From positions 1 through 14,759 of the forward strand of contig JAEYWD010000018.1 of NCBI GenBank assembly GCA_023429135.1: a DNA stretch of 14,759 nucleotides, given 5' to 3'. This document shows positions 6,627-14,759 of this stretch, piece by piece. The position numbers and the translations under genes were made by a program. Under the pieces are notes generated by a model. The model made no database searches and was not told the DNA's origin. It saw nothing but the letters and a program-made list of their open reading frames with translations. Every line of letters starts with the position of its first letter. Positions within the stretch are counted from its first letter, which is position 1. The stretch comes from Bacteroidota bacterium (GTDB lineage Bacteria > Bacteroidota > Bacteroidia > Bacteroidales > JAAUTT01).

Positions 6627-9600
6627 ATGAGTGATAAGTTCAGGCTTTCGTGCAGAAATGCAGATTTAAGTAAATTTAATTTTGGAGATTTATCCAATTC
6701 ATTCTGTTCCATAGGACAAGATTTCTATAATCTTTTCAATTCCTTACAAGAGTCTATAATTGTTTTTAATTTGAACGGGTTGATTTTTTTCTATAATAAA
6801 CCCTTTCAAACTCAGCTTGGCTATCCCGATAACTATATTAAAGGGAGAAATATAGCCGACTTTTATAGCGATGTGTGGAAAAATGAGTTAAAAAATGCTA
6901 TAGACGATGCTGTTAGAGGGAATAGTTCGGTTGCTAAAATCCCGTTGCTAAATTCAGCAGGTAGCGAGAAGCCATACGAGAACAGGTTTGTTAGGGGCAA
7001 ATGGGGAGTTCAGGATATTATTATTGGCACATACCACGATATTTCGGAAACCTTAAAATATGAGAAGCAGATAAAAAATAGCTCAGAACGCCTCGAAATG
7101 GTCTTACTGGCAAGTGATGCCGGTTGGTGGGACTGGAAAGTGAAAGCCGATGATCTTACGCTTAACGAAAAGTGGTGCTCCATGCGTGGTTATAAGCCCG
7201 ATGAAATTCCGCCCCATGTAGAATCATGGAAAGGTCTCGTTCATCAGGATGATTTACCTCAGGCGCTTGAAAAGCTTGAAAAGCATATTCGTAATGAAGA
7301 GCCATTTTATCAGGCAGAATACAGGGCCAGGACCAAAGATGGCGGGTATATATGGATTCTCGATACAGGAAAGGTGATTGAAGTTGATGAATCCGGAGCT
7401 CCCGCACGGGTGGTAGGTACCAATATCAATATTAATGCTCAGAAGGAAAATGAGTTTAAGCTGCAGAAGAACCTTCGTCAGCAGGAGCTGCTTTCCGAAA
7501 TGGCCCTGGAGTTGAATTCGCTGGATGATTTTGAATCAAGAATTAATATAGTCCTCCGGAAAGTAGGTGTACATACTGATGTAAGTCGCGTATATATTTT
7601 TGAGGATGCAGAGAATGGAACTATCACCAATAATACCTTTGAATGGTGTAATAGTGGTATAGACCCGCAAATAAACGAACTCCAGGGAATACCCTACGAA
7701 ATAATTCCTTCATGGAAAAAGACAATAGCAGAGAATGGCAGAATTTATTCCGAAAACATCTCTGAACTACCCGGTGATGTCAAGGCGATACTTGAGCCAC
7801 AGGGTATAAAGTCTATCATTGTATATCCTCTTAACGTGAAGGGAGCTTTTTTTGGCTTTATCGGATTTGACGAATGTGTGCGCAACAAGCACTGGATTAA
7901 ATCGGAACTTGAGCTTCTGCGTACCTTCTCAGGCATTATTGCCAATGCTTACGAAAGGAGGATTTCGGAACAATCGCTTCAGGAAAGTGAATCCAGAAAC
8001 AGGGCAATATTGGAATCGATACCCGATATTTTGTTTCAGTTTAACAGGAATGGCGATATATTAAGTTACCGAAGCTCCTCGGTCGAAGAACTTGCCTTTA
8101 GGCCTGAACAGTTTATGAATAGAAACCTGAAGGACATTTTCCCGGAAGAATTTTACGAAAAGGTTATTAATGCTATAGAAAATTGTCTCAGTAAAGGTTC
8201 CTACCGGTTCGATTACATACTTCCCGTGAATGGCGAACTCAACGATTATGAAGCCCGGATGGCCCGGATGAATGACAATGAAGTAATTGCGATAGTCAGG
8301 AATGTATCGGAGCGTAAAAATTACGAAAGACAGTTAACCGAAGAGCGCGACAGGGCCAATCAGGCCAATAAAGCTAAAAGTGAATTTCTGGCCAACATGA
8401 GTCATGAAATACGCACTCCTATGAATGCAATTCTCGGTTTTAGCGAGGCATTGTATCACAAGATTGAATCTCCGCAACATCAAAAAATGCTGAAATCCAT
8501 TCTTAACAGTGGAAATCTTTTGTTGTCGTTGTTGAACGACATTCTGGATCTATCAAAGGTTGAAGCAGGAATGATGGAGCTTTCCCATCAACCTGTCGAT
8601 ATAAGCAACATTATGAAAGAGATTAGGATGCTGTTTATTTCTAAAGCCGAGAAAAAGAATGTGGAAATACACTTACATCTTCCCGACGACTTCCCAAAAT
8701 TTCTCATGTTAGATGAAATAAGGGTTAAGCAGGTTATTTTTAATTTGGTGGGGAATGCAATCAAATTCACTCATGTAGGTTATGTTGGACTGTCGGCGGC
8801 TTTTGAAACTGACGGGTTCGGATGCGGAAAACTCAGGATAAGTGTGGAAGATACAGGAATAGGAATACCTCCGTCGGAGCAGGAAATAATATTTGAATCA
8901 TTTCGTCAGCAATCGGGTCAATCGAACCGGCTCTATGAAGGTGCCGGGTTGGGGTTAGCTATTTCAAAGCGGCTGGTGGAAAGAATGCATGGTGTGATAA
9001 CGGTGAAAAGTGAAGAAGGAAAAGGGTCCAGATTTACCTTTATCATTCCTTGTGCCCAAGTTGATCCGACTGACCAGGTTTCGAAAATTGAACAAGTGAA
9101 TCAGAATGTCGTTTTCGAACCTGCAGAAATTCTTGTAGTGGACGATGTTAAATCCAATATCGAAATTATAGAAAGTTTGCTCGAAAATTCCAATATAAAA
9201 GTGTTGTCGGCCGAGAATGGAGAAATGGCACTTCAAATTCTAAAACACACCCATCCCGACCTTATATTTTTAGATTTGCGTATGCCGGTAATGAATGGCT
9301 ACCAAACCGCACTAAAAATCAGGGAAGACAAGAGTTTTGACGATGTTCCAATCGTTGGTTTTACTGCTTCGATCCTGGGAACAGATAATGGAATTAATTC
9401 GGAATACTTCAGCAGCTTTCTATTTAAACCTGTGAGCAGGGCCTCCTTATATAAGGAGTTAATGCTGTTTCTGAAACACAATCCGGTTGAGCTTATTGAA
9501 CCAGAACACGACCCGAATGAAATTTCGCTCGACAACATGCCTGCAAAAGTTATTGCTAAGTTACCCGCGATTTACAATATCATTATGGAGAATCTCTATC

Positions 9601-9824
9601 CCAAATGGATAAGTATTAAAGATCAGCTTGTGCTCTTTAGAATTGAAGAATTTGCAACTGAATTAAAATATCTGGCTGTCTCATATGACTTTGAATACCT
9701 CTCCAATTATGCAGGAAGGTTAAAGGAGGAGCTCGAGATAATAGATCTTGAATCAATCAGAGAAAGTTTACAGGAGTTTCCTGAAATTGTAAATAAAATT
9801 TCCGATTTAATACTTAAAAAATGA
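6627..9824 (+). CDS. PAS-PAS-GAF-PAS hybrid histidine kinase with receiver domain
   Basis: A soluble sensor kinase of 1065 residues with no membrane segment, so it reads a cytoplasmic signal. Domains by eye: PAS at 33-140, PAS/PAC at 158-275 (GWWDWKV, then VHQDD and TKDGGYIWI), GAF at 285-445, PAS at 455-565, HisKA with phospho-accepting H593 in NMSHEIRTP, and an ATPase domain with N710 (NLVGNAIKF), DTGIGI at 742-747 and GAGLGL at 772-777. The receiver at 833-950 is complete: acidic pair D839/D840, phospho-site D883, T913 and K934. The last ~95 residues (970-1065) are helical in pattern and sit where an HPt domain would be, but no His phospho-site motif is visible. The ATG at 6627 gives MSDKF; a TTG at 6603 would add eight residues. 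A second kinase gene follows after 15 bases, so they are probably co-transcribed. The sensed ligand cannot be read from the sequence. Confidence 0.9.
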   Translation: MSDKFRLSCRNADLSKFNFGDLSNSFCSIGQDFYNLFNSLQESIIVFNLNGLIFFYNKPFQTQLGYPDNYIKGRNIADFYSDVWKNELKNAIDDAVRGNSSVAKIPLLNSAGSEKPYENRFVRGKWGVQDIIIGTYHDISETLKYEKQIKNSSERLEMVLLASDAGWWDWKVKADDLTLNEKWCSMRGYKPDEIPPHVESWKGLVHQDDLPQALEKLEKHIRNEEPFYQAEYRARTKDGGYIWILDTGKVIEVDESGAPARVVGTNININAQKENEFKLQKNLRQQELLSEMALELNSLDDFESRINIVLRKVGVHTDVSRVYIFEDAENGTITNNTFEWCNSGIDPQINELQGIPYEIIPSWKKTIAENGRIYSENISELPGDVKAILEPQGIKSIIVYPLNVKGAFFGFIGFDECVRNKHWIKSELELLRTFSGIIANAYERRISEQSLQESESRNRAILESIPDILFQFNRNGDILSYRSSSVEELAFRPEQFMNRNLKDIFPEEFYEKVINAIENCLSKGSYRFDYILPVNGELNDYEARMARMNDNEVIAIVRNVSERKNYERQLTEERDRANQANKAKSEFLANMSHEIRTPMNAILGFSEALYHKIESPQHQKMLKSILNSGNLLLSLLNDILDLSKVEAGMMELSHQPVDISNIMKEIRMLFISKAEKKNVEIHLHLPDDFPKFLMLDEIRVKQVIFNLVGNAIKFTHVGYVGLSAAFETDGFGCGKLRISVEDTGIGIPPSEQEIIFESFRQQSGQSNRLYEGAGLGLAISKRLVERMHGVITVKSEEGKGSRFTFIIPCAQVDPTDQVSKIEQVNQNVVFEPAEILVVDDVKSNIEIIESLLENSNIKVLSAENGEMALQILKHTHPDLIFLDLRMPVMNGYQTALKIREDKSFDDVPIVGFTASILGTDNGINSEYFSSFLFKPVSRASLYKELMLFLKHNPVELIEPEHDPNEISLDNMPAKVIAKLPAIYNIIMENLYPKWISIKDQLVLFRIEEFATELKYLAVSYDFEYLSNYAGRLKEELEIIDLESIRESLQEFPEIVNKISDLILKK

Positions 9825-9839
9825 TCAGTAATAACCGCT

Positions 9840-10946
9840 ATGGACACCAGCAACAATCACATTCTCATTGTGGATGATAATCCAAAGAACCTTCAGGTAA
9901 CAGGACAAGTCCTGAAAAATGAAGGATATCTCATAAGTTTGGCAACCTCGGGTAAACAAGCTCTGGACTTACTGAACTCAGTTTTACCGGGTTTAATACT
10001 TCTGGATGTAATGATGCCCGAACTTGATGGACTGGATGTTTGCCGTTTAATAAAGTCGAAAGAACGACTCAAAGACATACCGGTTATTTTCTTAACCGCA
10101 AAGAATCAAACTGAGGATCTTTTGGAAGGTTTTAAAGCCGGAGGTGTGGATTATGTAACTAAACCATTTCATATGGAAGAGTTATTGATCAGGGTTAAAA
10201 ATCACCTGGAGCTTGCCAATGCGCGGCGAAAGATAGTAGAGATGAATAAAAACAGAGATAAACTATACTCTATAATAGCTCACGATATTAAATCGCCCCT
10301 TTCAAATATTATTTTTATGATGCAAGCTCTGAAAGAGGATTACATTGTCCAAGGAACGAATGAGTATAGAGAAATGGTGGATCTTCTGGAAAAAAGCACT
10401 TCAGGCACCATTTCTCTCCTTAATAATTTGCTGTCTTGGGCTAAAATTCAGGGCGAGGTTATCAATCTTGTGCCAAAAATTATCAGTCTGCATCATGTTA
10501 TTGCCGATTGCTTTTTGCTTTTAAAACCCAATGCAGATAATAAGGGGATTGCTCTTACAAGCAGTGTGCCCGATAGCTTTACAGCCTATTTTGACGAAGT
10601 TACCATCCATACCGTTTTTAGAAATATAATTTCGAACGCCATTAAGTTTACACCCCGAAACGGCAGGATTCATGTGAGTAGTTATATTTCAAAAGGCTAT
10701 GTTAGTATTAGTTTTAAAGATACCGGTGCCGGAATTCCCGAGGATATAATTCGCAAAATTTTAATCCGGAATCAGCATCACACTTCCAATGGAACCGACA
10801 ATGAACAGGGCACCGGATTAGGATTGATAATGGTTAAGGACTTTGTTTCAAAGAACAACGGACGTCTTAGTATTAACAGTAAAGATGGAGAAGGAACAGA
10901 GGTACTGGTTTCACTACCCCTTAATAAACCTGGTAAGGATAATTAA
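9840..10946 (+). CDS. Receiver-histidine kinase (response regulator-kinase fusion)
   Basis: A 368-residue soluble protein in the reverse of the usual hybrid order: receiver first, kinase second. The receiver (about 6-123) has D12/D13, phospho-site D56 in LILLDVMMP, T86 and K108. A short helical linker (124-140) leads to HisKA with H148 in SIIAHDIKSP, then the ATPase domain with N266 (NIISNAIKF), DTGAGI at 294-299 and GTGLGL at 324-329. All catalytic positions look intact. Such proteins can act as an intermediate in a phosphorelay, with receiver phosphorylation tuning the kinase. Being 15 bases behind the hybrid kinase gene, it is a likely partner, but the direction of phosphate flow is inference. 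No DNA-binding or enzymatic output domain is present, so the final response regulator is elsewhere. Confidence 0.9.
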   Translation: MDTSNNHILIVDDNPKNLQVTGQVLKNEGYLISLATSGKQALDLLNSVLPGLILLDVMMPELDGLDVCRLIKSKERLKDIPVIFLTAKNQTEDLLEGFKAGGVDYVTKPFHMEELLIRVKNHLELANARRKIVEMNKNRDKLYSIIAHDIKSPLSNIIFMMQALKEDYIVQGTNEYREMVDLLEKSTSGTISLLNNLLSWAKIQGEVINLVPKIISLHHVIADCFLLLKPNADNKGIALTSSVPDSFTAYFDEVTIHTVFRNIISNAIKFTPRNGRIHVSSYISKGYVSISFKDTGAGIPEDIIRKILIRNQHHTSNGTDNEQGTGLGLIMVKDFVSKNNGRLSINSKDGEGTEVLVSLPLNKPGKDN

Positions 10947-11011
10947 GCCCCGAAAGGTGTATTTCATAATATTGAAGCAGGCGTTTAGTTAATAGTCATA
11001 ACAGCGGGTGG

Positions 11012-11115
11012 ACAGACCACGGTCCACAGCCAATACTATTTAGTCCATAGACGATAGTCGATAGCCAATACTGTCTTTTGTAACATGGGCTGTTAGCTGT
11101 CGTCTGTGGTCTGTG
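11012..11115. repeat. Heptamer repeat locus 2 with inverted arms
   Basis: Seven contiguous heptamers fill 11022-11070: GTCCACA, GCCAATA, CTATTTA, GTCCATA, GACGATA, GTCGATA, GCCAATA. Two exact GTCTGTG units follow at 11102-11115. ACAGACCAC (11012-11020) is the reverse complement of GTGGTCTGT (11106-11114), and ACAGCC (11026-11031) that of GGCTGT (11088-11093), so the region can fold back on itself. The same unit types occur at 5528-5603. Confidence 0.7.
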
Positions 11116-11274
11116 GATAAAACTATTTCTTAAGAGCCTAATTCAATCATAATAATCTCTGAGTTTTCCACGACTTATTTTCACTGCCTGATTGTTAATC
11201 ATTGGTTAATAAAATAAATTCTAAATCCCGTATGGTTGGTGTATTTTTATGCCCGGCAACTTTAAAAGGGAAAA
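11116..11274 (+). other. Upstream region of mutS, no gene
   Basis: Together with the repeats before it this forms the 328-base gap between the receiver-kinase gene and mutS. The second half is AT-rich and should hold the mutS promoter. TATGGTTG (11231-11238) and TATTTTTA (11242-11249) each differ from TAnnTTTG at one base, but neither has a -33 partner, so no promoter is called. AAAAGGG at 11264-11270 is a Shine-Dalgarno-like stretch four bases before the TTG start. Confidence 0.35.
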
Positions 11275-13926
11275 TTGAAATCAATCATTGAAACAGAAGC
11301 AGACAACTGTCAGGACGTAAACGAAAAATATGTTGAAACGCCGCTGATGAAGCAGTATTATAGTATCAAAGGGAAACATCCCGATGCTATACTTTTGTTT
11401 CGTGTGGGCGATTTCTACGAAACTTTTGGAGAAGATGCCGTCCGGACGTCCGAAATTCTGGGGATAACCCTTACCCGCAGGGCAAATGGCTCGGCCCAGT
11501 TTGTTGAGCTTGCCGGATTCCCTTACCATGCCCTCGATACCTACCTGCCAAAACTTGTAAGAGCAGGCCAGCGGGTTGCCATCTGCGAGCAACTCGAAGA
11601 CCCGAAACTCACTAAGAAGATTGTAAAGCGGGGCATTACCGAGCTGGTAACTCCAGGTGTTTCGCTAAACGACAATGTGCTGGAGCGAAAGGAGAATAAC
11701 TTTCTTGCCTGCGTGCATCTGGAGAAGAATTATGCCGGTGTGGCCTTTCTCGATATTTCTACCGGCGAATTTCTAACTGCCGAAGGTCCTTTTGAACATG
11801 TCGATAAGCTGCTCAACAGCTTTTCGCCTAAGGAAGTGCTGGTGGAACGTTCGCGACAGTCAGCCTTCAAGGAGACTTTTGGTACACGTTTTTATCTTTC
11901 AATTCTCGAAGACTGGGTATTTACCAAAGATAATACCCGTGAGAAGCTGTTAAAGCAATTCGATACCACATCGCTCAAAGGTTTTGGAATCGATAACCTT
12001 CAGTCGGGAATAATTGCTGCGGGAGCCATTCTTCAGTACCTCGACATTACCCGTCACGAACAGGTAAAGCACATTACGAAACTCTCACGTATCGATCAGG
12101 ACCGCTACGTTTGGCTCGACAAATTTACCGTTCGTAACCTGGAGCTGGTTTACAATGCTCACGAAGGTGGCCGTACACTTATCGATATTATCGACCGCAC
12201 TGTTTCGCCCATGGGTGGCCGCTTGCTGAAACGCTGGCTCGTGATGCCTCTTAAGGATGTAAATGCCATTAACGAACGGCTTAATACGGTAAATTATCTT
12301 TTCGGTAACGAAGATGCCCACGAGCAACTCACCATTCTGATTCGTCAGGTGGGCGATCTTGAACGATTGATTTCGAAAGTGGCGATTGGTAAAATTTCGC
12401 CGCGTGAGGTAAACCAGTTAAAGTGTGCGCTCGATGCCGTATTGCCTATTAAAAATATTTGCCGCGAATCGGGCGAGGCCGGACTTGTACGCATGGCCGA
12501 GCAGCTTAATCCTTGTAACATCATCAGAGAACGCATTGAAACTGAGATGAACCAGGAAGCGCCCGTTGCCCTTCAGAAAGGCAATGTAATAGCTCCGGGA
12601 GTTTCTGCCGAACTTGATGAGCTGCGCACTTTGCTTTATTCGGGTAAGGATTACCTGCAGCAGGTGCAGCAACGGGAGAGCGAAAGAACGGGTATTCCTT
12701 CGCTCAAAATCAATTTTAATAATGTTTTCGGGTATTATATCGAAGTTAGAAATACCCATAAAGATAAGGTTCCTGCCGACTGGATCCGCAAGCAGACACT
12801 GGTGAGCGCCGAACGGTATATTACCGAAGAAATTAAAGAATACGAATCCAAAATTCTGGGTGCCGAGGAGCGGATTCTCACCCTGGAAACTCAGTTGTTT
12901 TGCGATCTGGTTTCGGCAATAGCCGACTATATTCCTGCCATTCAGCTAAATGCTAATCTGATAGCCCGCGTCGATTGTTTTCAGGGGTTTGCAGCTATTG
13001 CCCGCGAAAAGAAATATGTGTTTCCTGAAGTGGACGACAGTGAAGTGCTTGATATCAAACTGGGCCGACATCCTGTAATAGAATCGCAGCTTCCTGCCGA
13101 CGAGGCGTATATCGCCAACGATGTGATGCTCGACTCGATCGAACAGCAGATTATCATTATTACAGGGCCGAATATGTCGGGTAAGAGCGCTTTGTTACGA
13201 CAAACGGCGCTGATTGCTATTATGGCCCAGATGGGAAGCTTTGTTCCAGCCGCCAGTGCCAAAATTGGGGTAATCGACAAAGTTTTTACAAGGGTGGGAG
13301 CGTCGGATAATATTTCGCTGGGCGAATCTACTTTTATGGTCGAAATGCTTGAAACAGCAAGCATTCTGAATAATATTTCATCTCGCAGCCTTATCCTGCT
13401 CGACGAAATTGGCCGTGGTACCAGCACATACGATGGTATTTCCATTGCCTGGGCCATGGTGGAATATATTCACGAATATCCGGGTGGAAAGGCAAAAACG
13501 CTTTTTGCCACCCATTACCACGAGCTGAACGAAATGGAAAAATCGTTCCAGCGTATCCGTAACTTCAATGTTTCTATCAAGGAGCTCGATAATAAAGTAA
13601 TTTTCCTGCGTAAGCTTGTTCCTGGCGGCAGCGAGCATAGCTTTGGTATTCATGTGGCCCGTATGGCCGGCATGCCCAAAAGTGTTGTAAACCGGGCAAA
13701 CGAAATTTTAAAAGAAATGGAAGGCGCCAACAAGCAGGGAAATATTGCTAAACCCGTTAACGATATTGCCAATAAACGCGAAGGCATTCAGCTCAGTTTT
13801 TTCCAACTCGAAGATCCGGTGCTGAAGCGCATCCGCGACGAAATAAAACATCTGAATATTAACAACCTTACGCCTATTGAGGCTTTAAACAAACTCAACG
13901 AGATAAAGAAGATTTCAGGACTCTAA
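11275..13926 (+). CDS. mutS: DNA mismatch repair protein MutS
   Basis: MutS binds mismatches and small loops as a dimer and, with ATP, recruits MutL. The 883 residues cover the full domain set: mismatch-binding domain I with GDFYETF at 45-51 (the Phe-x-Glu motif is F47-E49), connector, lever and clamp domains through about 590, and the ATPase with Walker A GPNMSGKS at 631-638, LGESTFMVEM at 682-691, Walker B LILLDEIGRGTSTYDG at 706-721 and ATHYHEL at 745-751. HVARMAGMP at 793-801 is the dimer-contact region. The Walker A is followed by Ala where many MutS proteins have Thr (SGKSA), a variant I associate with Bacteroidota. The start is a TTG: the first in-frame ATG lies inside the conserved ETPLMKQY block (21-28), so it is too late, and an SD-like AAAAGGG precedes the TTG. 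It stands alone rather than in an obvious operon. Confidence 0.97.
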   Translation: MKSIIETEADNCQDVNEKYVETPLMKQYYSIKGKHPDAILLFRVGDFYETFGEDAVRTSEILGITLTRRANGSAQFVELAGFPYHALDTYLPKLVRAGQRVAICEQLEDPKLTKKIVKRGITELVTPGVSLNDNVLERKENNFLACVHLEKNYAGVAFLDISTGEFLTAEGPFEHVDKLLNSFSPKEVLVERSRQSAFKETFGTRFYLSILEDWVFTKDNTREKLLKQFDTTSLKGFGIDNLQSGIIAAGAILQYLDITRHEQVKHITKLSRIDQDRYVWLDKFTVRNLELVYNAHEGGRTLIDIIDRTVSPMGGRLLKRWLVMPLKDVNAINERLNTVNYLFGNEDAHEQLTILIRQVGDLERLISKVAIGKISPREVNQLKCALDAVLPIKNICRESGEAGLVRMAEQLNPCNIIRERIETEMNQEAPVALQKGNVIAPGVSAELDELRTLLYSGKDYLQQVQQRESERTGIPSLKINFNNVFGYYIEVRNTHKDKVPADWIRKQTLVSAERYITEEIKEYESKILGAEERILTLETQLFCDLVSAIADYIPAIQLNANLIARVDCFQGFAAIAREKKYVFPEVDDSEVLDIKLGRHPVIESQLPADEAYIANDVMLDSIEQQIIIITGPNMSGKSALLRQTALIAIMAQMGSFVPAASAKIGVIDKVFTRVGASDNISLGESTFMVEMLETASILNNISSRSLILLDEIGRGTSTYDGISIAWAMVEYIHEYPGGKAKTLFATHYHELNEMEKSFQRIRNFNVSIKELDNKVIFLRKLVPGGSEHSFGIHVARMAGMPKSVVNRANEILKEMEGANKQGNIAKPVNDIANKREGIQLSFFQLEDPVLKRIRDEIKHLNINNLTPIEALNKLNEIKKISGL

Positions 13927-13954
13927 AAAACAGTTCATCCTCATTTTTCCCGGG

Positions 13955-13966
13955 TTTACCGGTAAA
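13955..13966. promoter_or_regulatory. Perfect 12-base dyad upstream of the flavodoxin-like gene
   Basis: TTTACCGGTAAA is its own reverse complement and lies 93 bases before the ATG at 14060 and 28 bases after the mutS stop. Its core TACCGGTA recurs upstream of the hybrid kinase operon at 6556-6563. It could be an operator site; no family of regulator is indicated. Confidence 0.35.
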
Positions 13967-14059
13967 TTTTCCGATTCAACGATTTTAATTTTTCCATGAA
14001 CAATAGGGGGAGTACTTTCGTTTCATAATTCTAAATTACGCAAACATAATTTGAAAACA

Positions 14060-14530
14060 ATGAACACACTAGTTGTATATCAATCCAAAAAAGGTAACAC
14101 CAAACGTTTCGCCGAAGAGATTGCAAGGCGGGTAAAACGTATCAAAGGGAGTGTCACTGTTAAAAGCATTGAAGAAGCCACCACAGAAGATATTAGGCAG
14201 AGCGACATGCTATTTCTTGGAGGCAGAACTGTAGGCAAGTATGTTTTTGGTCAGAAACCCGATCAGGAATGGGTAGAATTTGCAAAGAAGCTTCCTGTGG
14301 CAAATGAAAAGAAAACAGTTTTGTTTACCACCTACGATATTTCCACCGGAAAAGTATTCCAGCACATGAAAAATCAGATTTTGCCAAAGGGATACCATGT
14401 AGTTGGAAGTATGAAATCGCATAAAGGAGAGTTCGATTATTTCTCCGTATCGGTTATGAAGTACGTTCTGGATTGCAACCTCTGGGTTGTTGAGCGCGAA
14501 ATGAACCGTAAACTTGCAGAAGTTTCTTAG
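14060..14530 (+). CDS. Small flavodoxin-like protein
   Basis: A 156-residue protein with the flavodoxin fold: the first strand NTLVVYQS at 2-9 is followed directly by an FMN phosphate-loop pattern SKKGNTKRFAEEIARRV at 9-25, comparable to S/TxTGxT in classical flavodoxins. LFLGG at 49-53 and VLFTTYDIS near 87-95 match later core strands and the FMN-contact loops. It is probably an FMN-binding electron carrier or a related reductase domain; partner and substrate are unknown. The ATG at 14060 is preferred since it places the first strand at the N terminus; a TTG at 14051 would add three residues. It has its own gap from mutS (133 bases) and its own strong terminator, so it is probably a single-gene transcript. 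Confidence 0.75.
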   Translation: MNTLVVYQSKKGNTKRFAEEIARRVKRIKGSVTVKSIEEATTEDIRQSDMLFLGGRTVGKYVFGQKPDQEWVEFAKKLPVANEKKTVLFTTYDISTGKVFQHMKNQILPKGYHVVGSMKSHKGEFDYFSVSVMKYVLDCNLWVVEREMNRKLAEVS

Positions 14531-14555
14531 TTTTTTTGGTTAGTATATATGAAGG

Positions 14556-14586
14556 TCCGGCAAGAGTGAAATTCTGCCGGATTTTT
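14556..14586 (+). terminator. Rho-independent terminator of the flavodoxin-like gene
   Basis: TCCGGCA (14556-14562) pairs with TGCCGGA (14575-14581), and the stem can extend past a single bulged A. TTTTT follows at 14582-14586. It lies 25 bases after the stop codon. Confidence 0.85.
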
Positions 14587-14602
14587 GTATTTATGGAAAT
14601 AG

Positions 14603-14620
14603 GCCACGAATGCACTGATG
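14603..14620 (-). repeat. Octamer-type repeat, inverted copy of 88-105
   Basis: GCCACGAATGCACTGATG matches the reverse complement of 88-105 at 16 of 18 bases. It lies just outside the terminator of the last gene. No reading frame is attached to it. Confidence 0.5.
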
Positions 14621-14690
14621 GATGTATTTATTCGGGCATTCTTGATTTTTTTCTTATTTTTTTACTGACTATCGGGGTATATGCAGGTAA

Positions 14691-14759
14691 AAGATTCCTC
14701 ATTCCATTTCCTTCCATTCGGAATAACTTAAGTTTGGGTTTTATGGGTGGAGGGGGGGG
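14691..14759. repeat. Repeat-like sequence running into a G run at the window end
   Basis: AGATTCCTCATTCC (14692-14705) followed by TTCGGAATAAC (14717-14727) resembles a dispersed bacterial repeat of the type AGATTCCTC...CGGAATGAC, with ATTCC/GGAAT able to pair. The final 8 bases are all G, after GGGTGGA. No coding frame is seen. A contig break inside a repeat, or a sequencing artefact at the read end, would explain the G run. Confidence 0.4.

Noticed and set aside
7852..8064. Short forward frame inside the hybrid kinase gene
   Set aside because: It is out of frame with an intact GAF/PAS region of the kinase and has no sign of independent coding.
12981..13457. Open frame of 158 codons on the minus strand inside mutS
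   Set aside because: It overlaps the conserved MutS ATPase core; its length is explained by codon bias on the opposite strand and the product matches nothing I know.

Overview
The window looks like a piece of a Bacteroidota chromosome, most likely an environmental member of the Bacteroidales/Marinilabiliales group. The evidence is: SecD and SecF fused in one 1005-residue protein, a stand-alone TatA, a DUF2400/TIGR02757 protein, a MutS with a GPNMSGKSALLRQ-type Walker A region, A-rich start regions with little Shine-Dalgarno sequence, one good TTTG/TAnnTTTG promoter, and several short-repeat families in the gaps. All full genes are on the + strand. No tRNA, rRNA, CRISPR array, transposase or phage gene was seen.

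Layout. Positions 1-573 are a gene-poor leader. It holds the probable last codons of an upstream gene, a hairpin, a 177-bp nested-dyad element that looks like a MITE or REP-type repeat, and the upstream region of secDF. Positions 574-4737 are an envelope-export block: secDF, then a two-hairpin terminator, then tatA with its own promoter, and lolD. The DUF2400 gene follows lolD after one base. Positions 5525-5746 are a repeat-filled gap with three repeat types, ending in a heptamer ladder that abuts the trmN6 start codon. Positions 6627-10946 hold a two-gene signalling operon: a PAS-PAS-GAF-PAS hybrid histidine kinase and a receiver-first histidine kinase. Positions 10947-11274 are a second repeat-filled gap. 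They are followed by mutS, which appears to start at TTG, and a small flavodoxin-like gene with a strong terminator. The last ~170 bases are repeat-like and end in a G run, consistent with a contig end.

How the genes relate. SecDF drives late steps of Sec export, TatA builds the pore for folded proteins, and LolD powers lipoprotein release, so the first block serves the cell envelope. trmN6 acts on tRNA, mutS on mismatch repair, and the DUF2400 protein may be a divergent HhH-GPD DNA-binding or glycosylase-like protein (inference). The two kinases could form a phosphorelay, but no DNA-binding output is encoded here.

I see no convincing new multi-gene system. The best second-look items are the heptamer-based intergenic repeats, the MITE-like element, the DUF2400 similarity to HhH-GPD proteins and the histidine-less C-terminal tail of the hybrid kinase.
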